Shown here: in pieces, positions 16,695-25,368 of the stretch
How positions within the stretch are numbered: the first letter of the stretch is position 1
How the letters are laid out: every line of letters starts with the position of its first letter
NCBI RefSeq assembly: GCF_003112455.1
Contig: NZ_BDQX01000016.1
Coordinates: 1 to 46,493, forward strand
Reading direction: 5' to 3'
DNA length: 46,493 bases
Source: Paenibacillus agaridevorans
GTDB lineage: Bacteria > Bacillota > Bacilli > Paenibacillales > Paenibacillaceae
Notes under the pieces: generated by a model
Databases searched by the model: none
Told to the model about the DNA's origin: nothing
Seen by the model: only the letters and a program-made list of their open reading frames with translations
Position numbers and translations under genes: made by a program

Positions 16695-18107
16695 TCACTT
16701 GTTGCCTTCGTCAAACAACTTCTGCAGCTTCGGCTGCTCTTCCTTGAGGAACTGAGCCGCTGTCACTTTGCCCGTCCATACTTGGCTGGCGTCCTGCCAG
16801 AACGTATCGAGCCACTTGACGTCCTTGGAGCCTGTCTCGATGGTCGGGACGCCGTAATCCTCGATGATGTCGAGGAAAACTTGGCGCGTTTGCGGCGCTT
16901 TGTCCATCGCCAGGAATTCGCCCTTTGCCATGTCGATCAGGTTAGGAACCGCTTGGCCTAACGTGTAGTTCTCGCGCTGCGAATCGGCGTCGAGGCTGAG
17001 GTAAGCCGCGAGTTCGAAGGAGGCTTCCGGGAATTTCGTATCCTTGGATACGACGAAGCCCAGCGATCCCAGCCAGGTTGCCGTCTTGCCCGTTTTCGGG
17101 CTGGCCGGCCATGCCGCGATGTCCCACTCAAACGGCAGATCCCAGAAGCCAGGCTGATCCCAAGGTCCCATTGGGAACATGCCGATCTTGCCGGCGACGA
17201 AACGTGCATAGCCATTTTGTGCCTTCTCGTCATCCGGCGAAGGGCTTACCTTGTGAACGAGGCTCAGATCTGCTACGAATTGCATCGCTTCGGCGAACTC
17301 TGGCGTATCGATCGTAATCGTGCCCGTGGTGTAGTCGACCCAGTCGCCGCCATTCGCCCATACGGCGGATTCCAGCGAGAAGCCGGCTACTCCGAACGTA
17401 TCGATCTTGCCGCGCTCATTGGCAACCGTCAGCTTCTTGGCCGCTTCGAGCATATCGTCCCAAGTGTATTCGCCGGCTGTGGCGCTTGGATGAGGGAGTC
17501 CCGCTTGATCGAACAGCGTCTTGTTGTACGCAAATGCCCATGGCCCTACGTCCTTAGGGAAGCCATAGAGATCGCCGCCGCCTACCAACTTGCCGTCGAA
17601 GCGATATCGGTCGAGCGCTTCCTTCCAGACGTTGCCCGGATCGACCGCATTGGTGGCTGCGAGCAGGGGCTCCAGGTTAAGAAGGACATCGCTGCTGACC
17701 AGCTTATTGAATTTGGCGCCGCCGGCGTAGAAGACGTCAGGCGTCTTTTTTGCCGCAATTAAGGTCTCGAGCTTCTGATAGTATTCGCCTGGAGGTACGA
17801 CTGTGTATTTCACTTTTCTGTCGGGATACTTTTTCATGTAGGAGTCGATCAACTTCTGGAAGACGGCTTTCTCGCTGTCTCCGCCCCAGCCCATAAATTC
17901 GATATCGGAGCCATCGGCGGGATTCTCTTGTTTCTGCCCATCGTTACCCTTGTCCGTGTTGCCGGTCTGTGCGTTGTTGGCCTTGTTTGTCGGCTCGCTG
18001 CTGGCGCCGCCGCCATTGCCGTTCGAGCTGCAGCCGCTAAGCACAAGCGACATGCCCAGAGCGAGCGCGAGCGACATTTTCCCCCAATTGCTTTTGTTTC
18101 TCAACAT
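16695..18107 (-). CDS. Extracellular solute-binding lipoprotein (family 1)
   Basis: Substrate-capturing lipoprotein of the GH43/GH2 operon, 470 residues from ATG 18107. The signal peptide carries the lipobox LSGC, followed by a Ser/Asn/Gly-rich tether. The mature protein has the two-lobed family 1 layout, with FMGWGGDSEK at the first strand and WANGGDW, MGPWDQPGFW further on as likely ligand-contacting aromatic clusters. The start at 18107 is preceded by AAGGGGG; the longer reading from 18149 adds residues before the signal peptide and has no binding site. The ligand is probably a plant or microbial hemicellulose oligosaccharide, inferred from the enzymes downstream. Confidence 0.92.
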   Translation of the reverse strand: MLRNKSNWGKMSLALALGMSLVLSGCSSNGNGGGASSEPTNKANNAQTGNTDKGNDGQKQENPADGSDIEFMGWGGDSEKAVFQKLIDSYMKKYPDRKVKYTVVPPGEYYQKLETLIAAKKTPDVFYAGGAKFNKLVSSDVLLNLEPLLAATNAVDPGNVWKEALDRYRFDGKLVGGGDLYGFPKDVGPWAFAYNKTLFDQAGLPHPSATAGEYTWDDMLEAAKKLTVANERGKIDTFGVAGFSLESAVWANGGDWVDYTTGTITIDTPEFAEAMQFVADLSLVHKVSPSPDDEKAQNGYARFVAGKIGMFPMGPWDQPGFWDLPFEWDIAAWPASPKTGKTATWLGSLGFVVSKDTKFPEASFELAAYLSLDADSQRENYTLGQAVPNLIDMAKGEFLAMDKAPQTRQVFLDIIEDYGVPTIETGSKDVKWLDTFWQDASQVWTGKVTAAQFLKEEQPKLQKLFDEGNK

Positions 18108-18255
18108 TGCGAAAAACCCCCTTAATTGAGTGTTATAAAATCGAAACAAACGTTGTACAAGTCGGCTTTCAGTAGAAACGCATACGCGATCAACGCGGCT
18201 ATTTCCGAACGATATTGAAAACCTGTTTTGTTACAGATAATTTGTTTCTAAGCAG

Positions 18256-18284
18256 AATATAAACTCTTCATCATAATTTGTCAA
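18256..18284 (-). promoter_or_regulatory. Sigma-A promoter of the GH43/GH2 transport operon
   Basis: On the minus strand TTGACA (18284-18279) and TATATT (18261-18256) are separated by exactly 17 bp. Transcription would start near 18249, leaving a leader of about 140 bases before the lipoprotein gene. The near-consensus boxes suggest control by repression rather than by activation. Confidence 0.85.
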
Positions 18285-18290
18285 CGCTTT

Positions 18291-18309
18291 CTTACAAAAA
18301 TATTGTAAG
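18291..18309. promoter_or_regulatory. Palindromic operator candidate next to the -35 box
   Basis: CTTACAA and TTGTAAG flank a 5-base centre, forming a 7+7 inverted repeat 6 bases upstream of the -35 box of the transport operon. A second palindrome (AAAAC CT GTTTT, 18218-18229) and CTGT...ACAG (18223-18236) lie in the leader. Symmetry and position fit binding by a dimeric winged-helix regulator such as the ArsR-type protein encoded immediately upstream; this is inference. Confidence 0.5.
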
Positions 18310-18317
18310 TTAAAAGT

Positions 18318-18356
18318 AAAAAAAATCAGATTCCCTTTTGTGTTACAGGAAATCTG
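18318..18356 (-). terminator. Terminator of the ArsR-type regulator gene
   Basis: Read on the minus strand, CAGATTTCC and GGGAATCTG form a 9-bp stem (one G:T pair) followed by a T-run of eight. It lies 30 bases after the regulator stop codon, so the regulator is a transcript separate from the transport operon. Confidence 0.88.
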
Positions 18357-18385
18357 AAATAAAGTGGACGTTCTATCGAAATCGG

Positions 18386-19309
18386 CTATTCGAATTGTTG
18401 TCTCATAATAATACCTTGCGGGTAATCGCCGAAGCTCTTGCCAAACAAGTTAATGCCGCCTTGATGCTGGGCATCGGGTTTAATGCCAATGCGGAACGAT
18501 ACGTATGGCTTCTCATGCAGCTTAAGGTCGGATAGGGTAACGGATGAGGTTTTTTCGTTGTCGACGGCGCCCCGGTTCGTGTCGATGGACCAAGTCTTGA
18601 GCAAGCCGTGCTGAGTACTGCTGTCCGCCCACCAAGGCGGATTAAGCTTTCCGCGATGATCGCCGAAGTCTCCGGGAGAAATCCAGGAGCCGATCTCGAC
18701 GTCGTTGACCCACACCGTGATTTCGGAAGGCCAGTCGTTATTGTAATTCGGCGCCTCCGAGCACAGCTCGAGCGCGAATTCCAGCGACTTCATGACGCTG
18801 CCCGCAGGAATTTTGTTCGGGAACCGGTATTCGATCCAACCCTTGCGGAACCAGATGATCTCGGCCGATCGGCTGTCGGGATGATAGAAGTTCTCCGGTT
18901 CGTCCTCTATGGTGAGATTTCGTTCCGCGCTTGCCATGCCGCATGTGGGCTGAATGTCGAAGTTGATGAAATGGCCGATCGGCATCTCGACTTCTACCAG
19001 CTTGTTGGAATTTTGATAAAACGCGATGGGATTCAATATCATGCGTACATCGTCGTAATTCCGGCTGCATACCTTCATGGATCCTCGCGAGGCGGGCAAT
19101 AGCTCCGTCAGGATGAGCTGGGCTTCCTCCAGCACGCGGACGTTGCTGGCCGCGGTGGAGACCGGGATTTGGAGCGCTTCCGCGATCTCCACCACGTTAA
19201 GCTTCGGTTTCTCCAGCAGGAGCTTAATGATATCGATACGGGTAAGCGTGCTTAACGCATGCGCTACCTTGGTTAGCCGTTCGGGATCGTTAATGGTTAA
19301 TTCCAGCAT
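18386..19309 (-). CDS. ArsR-type winged-helix regulator with large C-terminal domain
   Basis: A 307-residue DNA-binding protein, much longer than classical ArsR repressors (about 100-120 residues). Residues 1-85 form the winged helix: helix 2-3 as IDIIKLLLEKPKLNVVEIAE, recognition helix as PVSTAASNVRVLEEAQL. From about 110 to the end is a beta-rich domain with several Trp and Asp residues (WPSEITVWVNDVEIG, PPWWADSSTQHG) that looks like a jelly-roll or sugar-binding domain; I cannot name it. The Cys residues that bind metals in classical ArsR proteins are not in the usual place. Its position just before a CUT1/GH43/GH2 operon, with a palindrome at that promoter, suggests sugar-responsive control. 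AAGGCGGTG precedes ATG 19309. Confidence 0.8.
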   Translation of the reverse strand: MLELTINDPERLTKVAHALSTLTRIDIIKLLLEKPKLNVVEIAEALQIPVSTAASNVRVLEEAQLILTELLPASRGSMKVCSRNYDDVRMILNPIAFYQNSNKLVEVEMPIGHFINFDIQPTCGMASAERNLTIEDEPENFYHPDSRSAEIIWFRKGWIEYRFPNKIPAGSVMKSLEFALELCSEAPNYNNDWPSEITVWVNDVEIGSWISPGDFGDHRGKLNPPWWADSSTQHGLLKTWSIDTNRGAVDNEKTSSVTLSDLKLHEKPYVSFRIGIKPDAQHQGGINLFGKSFGDYPQGIIMRQQFE

Positions 19310-19336
19310 GGGGGCACCGCCTTATGTATTTTTTCA

Positions 19337-19366
19337 ATAGTATACAATCAAAACGGCTTATTTGTA
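19337..19366 (-). promoter_or_regulatory. Probable promoter of the ArsR-type regulator
   Basis: TATACT (19342-19337) lies 18 bp downstream of TGTACA (19366-19361) on the minus strand. The -35 box matches consensus at four of six positions. No other promoter is visible before the gene. Confidence 0.45.
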
Positions 19367-19473
19367 CAGTTTTTATGGAATGAAACAGAAGTTTTCATTC
19401 GTTGTTTACACTTTGTAATAAATTATATACTAGATCGGTTATATACTGCCCTCGGCGCATTTGCTATTCTGGG

Positions 19474-19552
19474 CGCGGCAAATATTTTATGACCTATACA
19501 GGCAATCACGTATGGAGCACGGCTTATCGTGTCGACTATCCAGCGGCAAAGT
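19474..19552 (+). pseudogene. Short GH43 relic
   Basis: The forward frame reads RGKYFMTYTGNHVWSTAYRV, which aligns with GGRYFMTYTGNHVFSKGYRV of the GH43 domain encoded on the minus strand at 12284-14815. DNA similarity is clear by eye over about 70 bases. Sequence on both sides no longer resembles the enzyme. It is a remnant of another GH43 gene in the opposite orientation, or of a local duplication. The open frame (19402-19608) has no ribosome binding site and no plausible product. Confidence 0.7.
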
Positions 19553-19650
19553 ACAGTCGGCCAATTGTCATGCGAGTAGACGTGTATTCTTTGTCCGGTA
19601 AAATCTGATACACTAGCGATACAATGACGATCAAAGGAGAGTGCTTGCGA

Positions 19651-19980
19651 ATGACGATCGCTCGAACGCCTGAACCGCCGTATTACGCCGTGATTTTCAC
19701 CTCGCGGATGTCGGATGGGGACAACATGGGATATGGAGCCATGGGGAACAAGATGGTAGAACTAGCATCGCAGCAGACAGGGTTCCTCGGCGTGGAAAGC
19801 GTTCGCGGAGGCGACGGCTTTGGAATCACTGTCTCTTATTGGACTACGCTGGAGGCGATTGAAGCCTGGAAAAATCATTCTCTGCACCAAGTCGCCCAGG
19901 ACAAGGGAAAGGCGGAGTGGTACCAACAGTTCGGTTTGCGAGTAGCGAAGGTGGAGCGGGACAACTTTATGGGGATGTAG
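19651..19980 (+). CDS. Antibiotic biosynthesis monooxygenase (ABM) fold protein
   Basis: A 109-residue single-domain protein of the ABM/dimeric alpha-beta barrel superfamily. Landmarks are YYAVIFTSRM at strand 1, MVELASQQTGFLGVESVRG (helix plus strand 2), GITVSYWTTLEAIEAWKNH and HQVAQDKGK. Homologues of this length are often annotated as putative heme-degrading or quinol monooxygenases, but the fold alone does not fix activity. AAAGGAGAG 12 bases before ATG 19651 makes it preferable to ATG 19624. It stands alone on the plus strand between two minus-strand sugar loci and is closed by its own terminator. Confidence 0.85.
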   Translation: MTIARTPEPPYYAVIFTSRMSDGDNMGYGAMGNKMVELASQQTGFLGVESVRGGDGFGITVSYWTTLEAIEAWKNHSLHQVAQDKGKAEWYQQFGLRVAKVERDNFMGM

Positions 19981-20039
19981 ATATTCTGGTATTCCATAAT
20001 AACAGTAATGGGAGCACGTTTCTTGAACATTTGAAGACA

Positions 20040-20076
20040 AAAACAGGAACCTCAATAAACGGGGATCCTGTTTTTA
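20040..20076 (+). terminator. Terminator of the ABM gene
   Basis: AAAAACAGGA (20040-20049) and TCCTGTTTTT (20067-20076) form a 10-bp stem ending in a T-run, 60 bases after the stop. The A-run on the other side means it may also work for the minus-strand gene ending at 20183. Confidence 0.88.
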
Positions 20077-20182
20077 AGTTACTCCTCTAATGGAAATATA
20101 TTCAACTGGTGATCATATGATTAGCACGCCACAACCGCAACAATACGACAGCTGCTTCTGCTATTGTCGTGATTCCGTCAGG

Positions 20183-22951
20183 TCATTTCGTCAGTTTGAA
20201 CCAGTCTACGACCAAGTCGGCGTTCGCATTCGTCTGATCGAGCACGATACGAAGGTTGTGCATGCCTCGGGACAGCTTCACCCAGCGACTGACCGTCACA
20301 AACGTATGGTTGCTTCCCGTATCCGGCACGCTCACCGTGTACGAGTCTCCGTCGGCTTCGAACCGGAACTGATGCGCTTCGTTAGCGGCGACGCGGAATT
20401 CGGCGAGGTAGTGGCCCGTGTACGGAATATACACATTGTCATATTTCGTATAATCTTTCTCCGTGTCGAAGGAGACGGCTTTTGTTGATCCGGATGACGG
20501 GTAGTTCGCTACCGTGACGCCGGTCTCGGGTCCGTTCCATTGATCCTCGAGATCGAGATTCCACTGCATGCTGTAATGCTCCGCTTCAATTTGTTTGACG
20601 AACGCGTCCTGATAGGAGAACCTCATCCAGTTCCAGATGACCTTGGACGCGGCGTCAGTCCAGACGATTCGGAGGGTGTGAGTGCCGGCCGGCAAGTAGA
20701 CTACTTGGTCGGAATTCATCATGTTGTTGACGCCGCCGGTATCGGCCAGACTCAGTTCGGCCGTGGCGTCGACACCGTTAACCTGCAGTTTGTACTTTTG
20801 AACCGGCGAGCCTGAGAGCGTCGAGTAACGCATTTCGAACAAGTAATTGCCAGCCTTCGGAACGGTAACATTCGTATACTCCAGCCAGTCGCCTGTATCG
20901 AGGACCGAGACACCAGGGGTGCCATCGTTGTCCGTGAACTCAGTCGCATTCAGCCATACGCCGCTTGAACTGCTGGGGGTCTCTGCTTGCAGCTTGAATT
21001 CGTCCGCATGGTTCAGCGTGAATCGCATCCAGCTTAGGAAAAACCAACGGTCGGTCGCACCTCGCACGACTTTGAGCGTATGACGACCGGCCGTCAAATA
21101 CACTTGCCTTTCTACCGTTCTGAATTTCAGATAACCACCAGAATTTGGTGTCTTGATTGTGCCGGTGGCGTTAACGCCGTCGACCTCTAGATGGAAGGAG
21201 TTGGCCTCCTCTGACGATACACGGAATTCCACCGTATACATTCCGGTCTGCGGAACGTCTATGTTGTCGTATTCGGTCCAGTAGCCGTTGTTCTGCATAT
21301 ACAGCGAGTCATGATCGCCTTCCGGTGAGTAATAGGCGCCGTATGCTCCACTCGCGGCCGTATAATCCTCGGCTTCAACTCTGAACTGGCTTGAGAGCGC
21401 AGGTGGCGTATACGTATCCGCGATAGTGTCAACGTTGATGGAGCCGAGCTTGTACCGCTTGCCGCTCTCATTGTTTATCGGCAGCTTGATGGCTGCATTG
21501 CCCGAAGCGTCTACCATCGCTACGTACAGATCATAGGTGCCAGTCGCGAGCTCGGAAGGAAGGTTGAAGTTCGATTGCCGCTCATGGAATTCGCCCTTGA
21601 ACCAACGGGTCTGATCGAAACCGGTATCCGTTGCGCTCCACACGGTTAGATTCGTGGTCGGATTGACAAAGTATACCTTCAGTGGATATTGGCGAGGCAG
21701 AAAGCCTACGCCGTTGTTCGTCCACGTTTGGGTCAGCTCCAAGCTGCCGCCGGGAGCCACCTTGTCGTTGTATTGCGCCTTTGCAAGGAAAAAACGATAG
21801 CCGGAATAGCGCCCAAGCTGATAGAACCATTCTCCATATGCCGTCTTCATGTTGTCCCACTTTTCGAAGCCGGTATTGTTGACGCCTTGAAGATTGCTCC
21901 GGTAGTCTTCCAGTGCGTTCTGCACAACTTTGCGCGGATTGTTGAGCATGATGACGCTGTCCCAGTTAGCGCCTTCGGATACCTGGATGTGGTCACGTCT
22001 CGTCTTGCGGTTGTTCCAGGAGGCCTGCCCCCATGTCGAATAGTCCATCCAATTACCGGAACTGTTCACTGTGTCCGAGCGGAAGCCCCAGCCCGGATTG
22101 GTCGCGGCATAGTCGAATGCAAATGCCGTATATCGTTTGGCCTGCGTGTCCGCAGCCGGATCGGCGGGATCGACGGAAGCGCCTGCGTTTTGCATGGTCA
22201 CCATCGTTTCCTCGAAAGCTCTTGCGTAGATATCGATAAGGGCGCGCAGCGTGTTCGTACGTGTTGTCGCATCCGGCCATGGAAAGTGCTGAGCATCGTA
22301 CCAGCCTGACCATTCTCCAAACAGCGAGAAAGCTCTTAGATCGACCCATGCGATGCCTGGATTGCCGTCGTAACGCGTCGCGAACGCGTTCACAGCTTCC
22401 TCCAACTCTTCGAGATAACAAGAGTCGTAGTAGATCGGCTGCTTCGAGGAGTGCGTGCCGTCTCCGTATGGCGCATTCCGGTAGGGACAAGCGGCTGCCG
22501 ACGGATCAAACAGCCACTCCGGCGGATATTTGTGCGGGAATCCAGCTTCGGTAGGGTCGGGACTTTCGGACATGAGTAATTGAATCTCGGCCGTCTTGCC
22601 TTGTTGATTGATCTTGGTCATAAACTGGTCAATCCGGCTCCAGGTCCATTGATCGTCGTTGGGCTCGAAGTCCGACCAGGCGATATGTACGCGCACGATG
22701 TCGCCATCGGCCGGGATCGTCTCGGTACCGGTTAGAAAGGCGGTAACTTCCGGATCGTCTGTGAACGTATACCCGCGTTTGTTAATGTCGAACGCAGTGC
22801 CTGTATATGGATTGCCATGAAGCACTTCGTAATTGTCGGTAAAATAGACCGTTTTGCGTGCGGCATCCGCCTGCTGCGCCGCTAACGACAATCCTCCCGC
22901 AATGGCAATGACGAAACCGGCCGTAAACAGGATCTGTTTTAATTTCATCAT
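20183..22951 (-). CDS. Secreted DUF4832-like protein with three CBM6-type modules
   Basis: A 922-residue exported protein. The signal peptide (MMKLKQ, hydrophobic core, cleavage near ADA at residue 30) precedes a domain of about 490 residues with ARVHIAWSDFEPNDDQ-type barrel features (VRVHIAWSDFEP, WVDLRAFSLFGEWSGW, PRQYPLKVYF) that recalls DUF4832 glycosidase-like proteins. Three successive beta-sandwich modules of about 125 residues follow, starting FRVEAEDY, FKLQAETP and KQIEAEHY. Each has a TGDWLEY/YDNIDVP-type core and ends HTLKVV...W-F/M-R-F, which is characteristic of CBM6/CBM35-like sugar-binding domains. ATG 22951 is supported by AGGAGGGG; the reading from 22999 has none. It is the last gene of the third sugar locus and probably degrades or binds the extracellular polymer. 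Confidence 0.78.
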   Translation of the reverse strand: MMKLKQILFTAGFVIAIAGGLSLAAQQADAARKTVYFTDNYEVLHGNPYTGTAFDINKRGYTFTDDPEVTAFLTGTETIPADGDIVRVHIAWSDFEPNDDQWTWSRIDQFMTKINQQGKTAEIQLLMSESPDPTEAGFPHKYPPEWLFDPSAAACPYRNAPYGDGTHSSKQPIYYDSCYLEELEEAVNAFATRYDGNPGIAWVDLRAFSLFGEWSGWYDAQHFPWPDATTRTNTLRALIDIYARAFEETMVTMQNAGASVDPADPAADTQAKRYTAFAFDYAATNPGWGFRSDTVNSSGNWMDYSTWGQASWNNRKTRRDHIQVSEGANWDSVIMLNNPRKVVQNALEDYRSNLQGVNNTGFEKWDNMKTAYGEWFYQLGRYSGYRFFLAKAQYNDKVAPGGSLELTQTWTNNGVGFLPRQYPLKVYFVNPTTNLTVWSATDTGFDQTRWFKGEFHERQSNFNLPSELATGTYDLYVAMVDASGNAAIKLPINNESGKRYKLGSINVDTIADTYTPPALSSQFRVEAEDYTAASGAYGAYYSPEGDHDSLYMQNNGYWTEYDNIDVPQTGMYTVEFRVSSEEANSFHLEVDGVNATGTIKTPNSGGYLKFRTVERQVYLTAGRHTLKVVRGATDRWFFLSWMRFTLNHADEFKLQAETPSSSSGVWLNATEFTDNDGTPGVSVLDTGDWLEYTNVTVPKAGNYLFEMRYSTLSGSPVQKYKLQVNGVDATAELSLADTGGVNNMMNSDQVVYLPAGTHTLRIVWTDAASKVIWNWMRFSYQDAFVKQIEAEHYSMQWNLDLEDQWNGPETGVTVANYPSSGSTKAVSFDTEKDYTKYDNVYIPYTGHYLAEFRVAANEAHQFRFEADGDSYTVSVPDTGSNHTFVTVSRWVKLSRGMHNLRIVLDQTNANADLVVDWFKLTK

Positions 22952-23008
22952 AAATCCCCTCCTAGCAAAGTTGGAACGGCTTATAAACGCTGGTATCAAA
23001 GCGAAGGC

Positions 23009-25354
23009 TTAGTTGGCCACAACAAAACCCGCCGGATTTCTGTAAGCGACGACGCAGCTGTAGGTCTCGCCGGATCCGACGTACATATAGGAGCCGTTTG
23101 GGGAGACGGCCACACAGGAAAGATAGTGGATATTGGCCCACTCCGTGTCGCGATTAACGAGATCGATGTTGTCCTTGATTACGCGAGGACGTCCAAGATC
23201 CATCAGCCCAAGTTCAGGGTGGTAATAAATGAGGTGTCCGGCATCCGCTTCCCCTCCATATATAGCGACTGCTGCATCCAGGCCGACCGCGACAAATTCC
23301 CGAAGGGGGCCGCTTGAATGCAGGCGACCGTAACTCGTAACATTGCTCAGATCGGAGGAGATTCGCAACAGCATGCCGTCGCGAGTGCCGCAGACAATGC
23401 TGCCGTCGGACAAGCGAACGCCGCCCGACAAGCCTGCGTAAAACCCCCTGCCTTTGACCGATGAGGTGCGGATCGTCAGTTTTTCCGCTTGTCTCTTCGC
23501 CAGATCGTAGCGGATTAACGTATCCCCTTCACCCGAGAACAAGAACGTTCGGTCGTCGAGCTTTACCACGGCGGCATCGGTCGGCTCTGTCAGAATGATG
23601 TCTGGCAGTCGCTCGCACGACATCGACTCTTGATGGTCGCCTGATGCTTGATCGGGGTCGCAGAGTAACAATTGACCGTTTTTGTCACCGAGCAGCAAGT
23701 GGTTACCATCCAATCGGCAATGAATTTTAACTAGATGGAGGTCGACCGGGAGGGAGAAGCTGCGCTGAACTTCCCGCCGAAGCAAATCTATGATGAGCAG
23801 CTTGCCGTCGGTGGTCAGAGCCGCAACATGCAGTTCGCCGATCGCACCAGTCTCGCCAGCCTGGGCGCCCGCTCTGCGATTGCCTCCCTCACCGAGCCCG
23901 ACGCAAGAAACCGTACCGCCGCCTTGGTACAGACATGCGACATAGTCGGGGTGATCCGTCATCGGCGCCGCTTCAATCAGATTAATGCTGGACGTGCCGC
24001 TAATTCCATATAGCCGCTCGTTCGTTGCCGCTAGATAGCGGACCGGCGTCCGCTCCCAGACCATTGTCCGGTGAAGCGGCAGTACGAGGACCTCCTCTGC
24101 GTCAATATGCATGAACGTGCCCGTAGTTCCGTTCATATGCATGTCCGCTTCCCGAACCGGCTGAATGTGCGCCGCCGGCGTTTCTGGGTCCGGCGGTTTC
24201 AAAGAAGCGACGTCGACGGTTAGAATATACGGTGAATAATCGCCGCAGACGTCGACCATATGCAGCTTGCCTTTGTCGTAGATCATCTCGCAGATGTAGT
24301 GGGATTGTCGGCCGCCGGGAGAGACGAGTCCAAGATTTTCCGGTTCGCGGCCGTTCAACACATCCCAGCGGACGAGCCGCATCAGGTCGGCCTGGTGATA
24401 GCTTTCCAGTCCGTAGTACAGTACAAAGTTTTCGTCTGCCGTCAAGCCACCGATCGCGTGACGCAAATAGGGATTGCGCGGCTGCTCCGGACGCAAATGC
24501 ATATAGCCGTGGCGAGTCACCTCTAGCGTCTCGGGGTCAAGCTCCAGCAGCTCGCCATCGACATTGTCGGTCAGGAACAGTGTGCCATACGGCGATTCCA
24601 AAGCAAAAATCAGCGCCCGCCGGTACTTGGTCCCATGCGGCGACTGAAAATGCACCTTCAAGTCGACCACTTTGTCCGTTACAGGATCGTATCGCCATAG
24701 CTCGCCCGTATACGTGCCGCCGTAGATTCGGCCTCGACGGTCCTTGACCAGGCGGCACGAGGCGAATTCGGTCACCTTGCCGTAATCTGTGACTTCGTTT
24801 GTCATTAAATTTAGACGATAGAAATGCCCGCGCATATAACCGAGAAAATAATAGTAACGCGGATCGTCGCCAAGGAGCCCGCCATAGATGCTCTCTCGCG
24901 GCACCGGGATGCCGCGCACCTCGACCGCGTTTGTATCCGGGTCGACGATCATCACGATTGAGCCTGGATAACCTTCCCATGGGTGCTCGTAATGCTGTTC
25001 GAACAACCAGAGTTTGTGGCTCGGCGCGGGTGATGTGTTGTGCGTCGCCATGATCAGCCGTCCGTCCGGGAGGAAGTCGAGGCTCGTATGAATTTTGCTC
25101 GGCGGCATCTGCCGACTGTCGACGATCCAGCATTTGGCGATATCCGCAACCAGCCGGATGGAGCCGTCCGTCGGGTAGAACTCGTATAGAAGTGCCGACA
25201 GCGGCAGCTCGTTCTCACCGCATACGCTGACAAAGTAACGGCCTTGCGGCGACCGCTGAAAATCCCATACCGCGTTGTGGCCGAGTTCGTTCGGCAATTG
25301 GACGAAGCGGGTAGCCCCGTCTGGCAACCCCGCCAGTAAATTGTGTTGTGTCAT
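23009..25354 (-). CDS. Large beta-propeller-like cytoplasmic protein, function unknown
   Basis: A 781-residue protein without signal peptide or membrane segment. It consists of repeating beta-blades: FDFLPDGRLIMATH-type motifs such as SLDFLPDGRLIMATHN, GRIYGGTYTGELWRYD, GTLFLTDNVDGELLELD, LLLGDKNGQLLLCD and GSIVCGTRDGMLLRIS. These resemble WD40/SMP-30/PQQ-type propeller blades, probably two propellers. No known catalytic signature is apparent to me. The gene sits between the MalG-type permease (15 bases away) and the secreted DUF4832/CBM gene, so it belongs to this sugar locus. It could be a cytoplasmic lyase/lactonase or a scaffold. ATG 25354 is 11 bases after AGGAG; ATG 25363 overlaps that site. 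Confidence 0.75.
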   Translation of the reverse strand: MTQHNLLAGLPDGATRFVQLPNELGHNAVWDFQRSPQGRYFVSVCGENELPLSALLYEFYPTDGSIRLVADIAKCWIVDSRQMPPSKIHTSLDFLPDGRLIMATHNTSPAPSHKLWLFEQHYEHPWEGYPGSIVMIVDPDTNAVEVRGIPVPRESIYGGLLGDDPRYYYFLGYMRGHFYRLNLMTNEVTDYGKVTEFASCRLVKDRRGRIYGGTYTGELWRYDPVTDKVVDLKVHFQSPHGTKYRRALIFALESPYGTLFLTDNVDGELLELDPETLEVTRHGYMHLRPEQPRNPYLRHAIGGLTADENFVLYYGLESYHQADLMRLVRWDVLNGREPENLGLVSPGGRQSHYICEMIYDKGKLHMVDVCGDYSPYILTVDVASLKPPDPETPAAHIQPVREADMHMNGTTGTFMHIDAEEVLVLPLHRTMVWERTPVRYLAATNERLYGISGTSSINLIEAAPMTDHPDYVACLYQGGGTVSCVGLGEGGNRRAGAQAGETGAIGELHVAALTTDGKLLIIDLLRREVQRSFSLPVDLHLVKIHCRLDGNHLLLGDKNGQLLLCDPDQASGDHQESMSCERLPDIILTEPTDAAVVKLDDRTFLFSGEGDTLIRYDLAKRQAEKLTIRTSSVKGRGFYAGLSGGVRLSDGSIVCGTRDGMLLRISSDLSNVTSYGRLHSSGPLREFVAVGLDAAVAIYGGEADAGHLIYYHPELGLMDLGRPRVIKDNIDLVNRDTEWANIHYLSCVAVSPNGSYMYVGSGETYSCVVAYRNPAGFVVAN

Positions 25355-25368
25355 GACTGCCATCTCTC

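Noticed and set aside
18214..18236. AAAACCTGTTTT as a catabolite-response (CcpA) site
   Set aside because: It is palindromic, but the central CG of the cre consensus is CT here; kept only as an unnamed palindrome.
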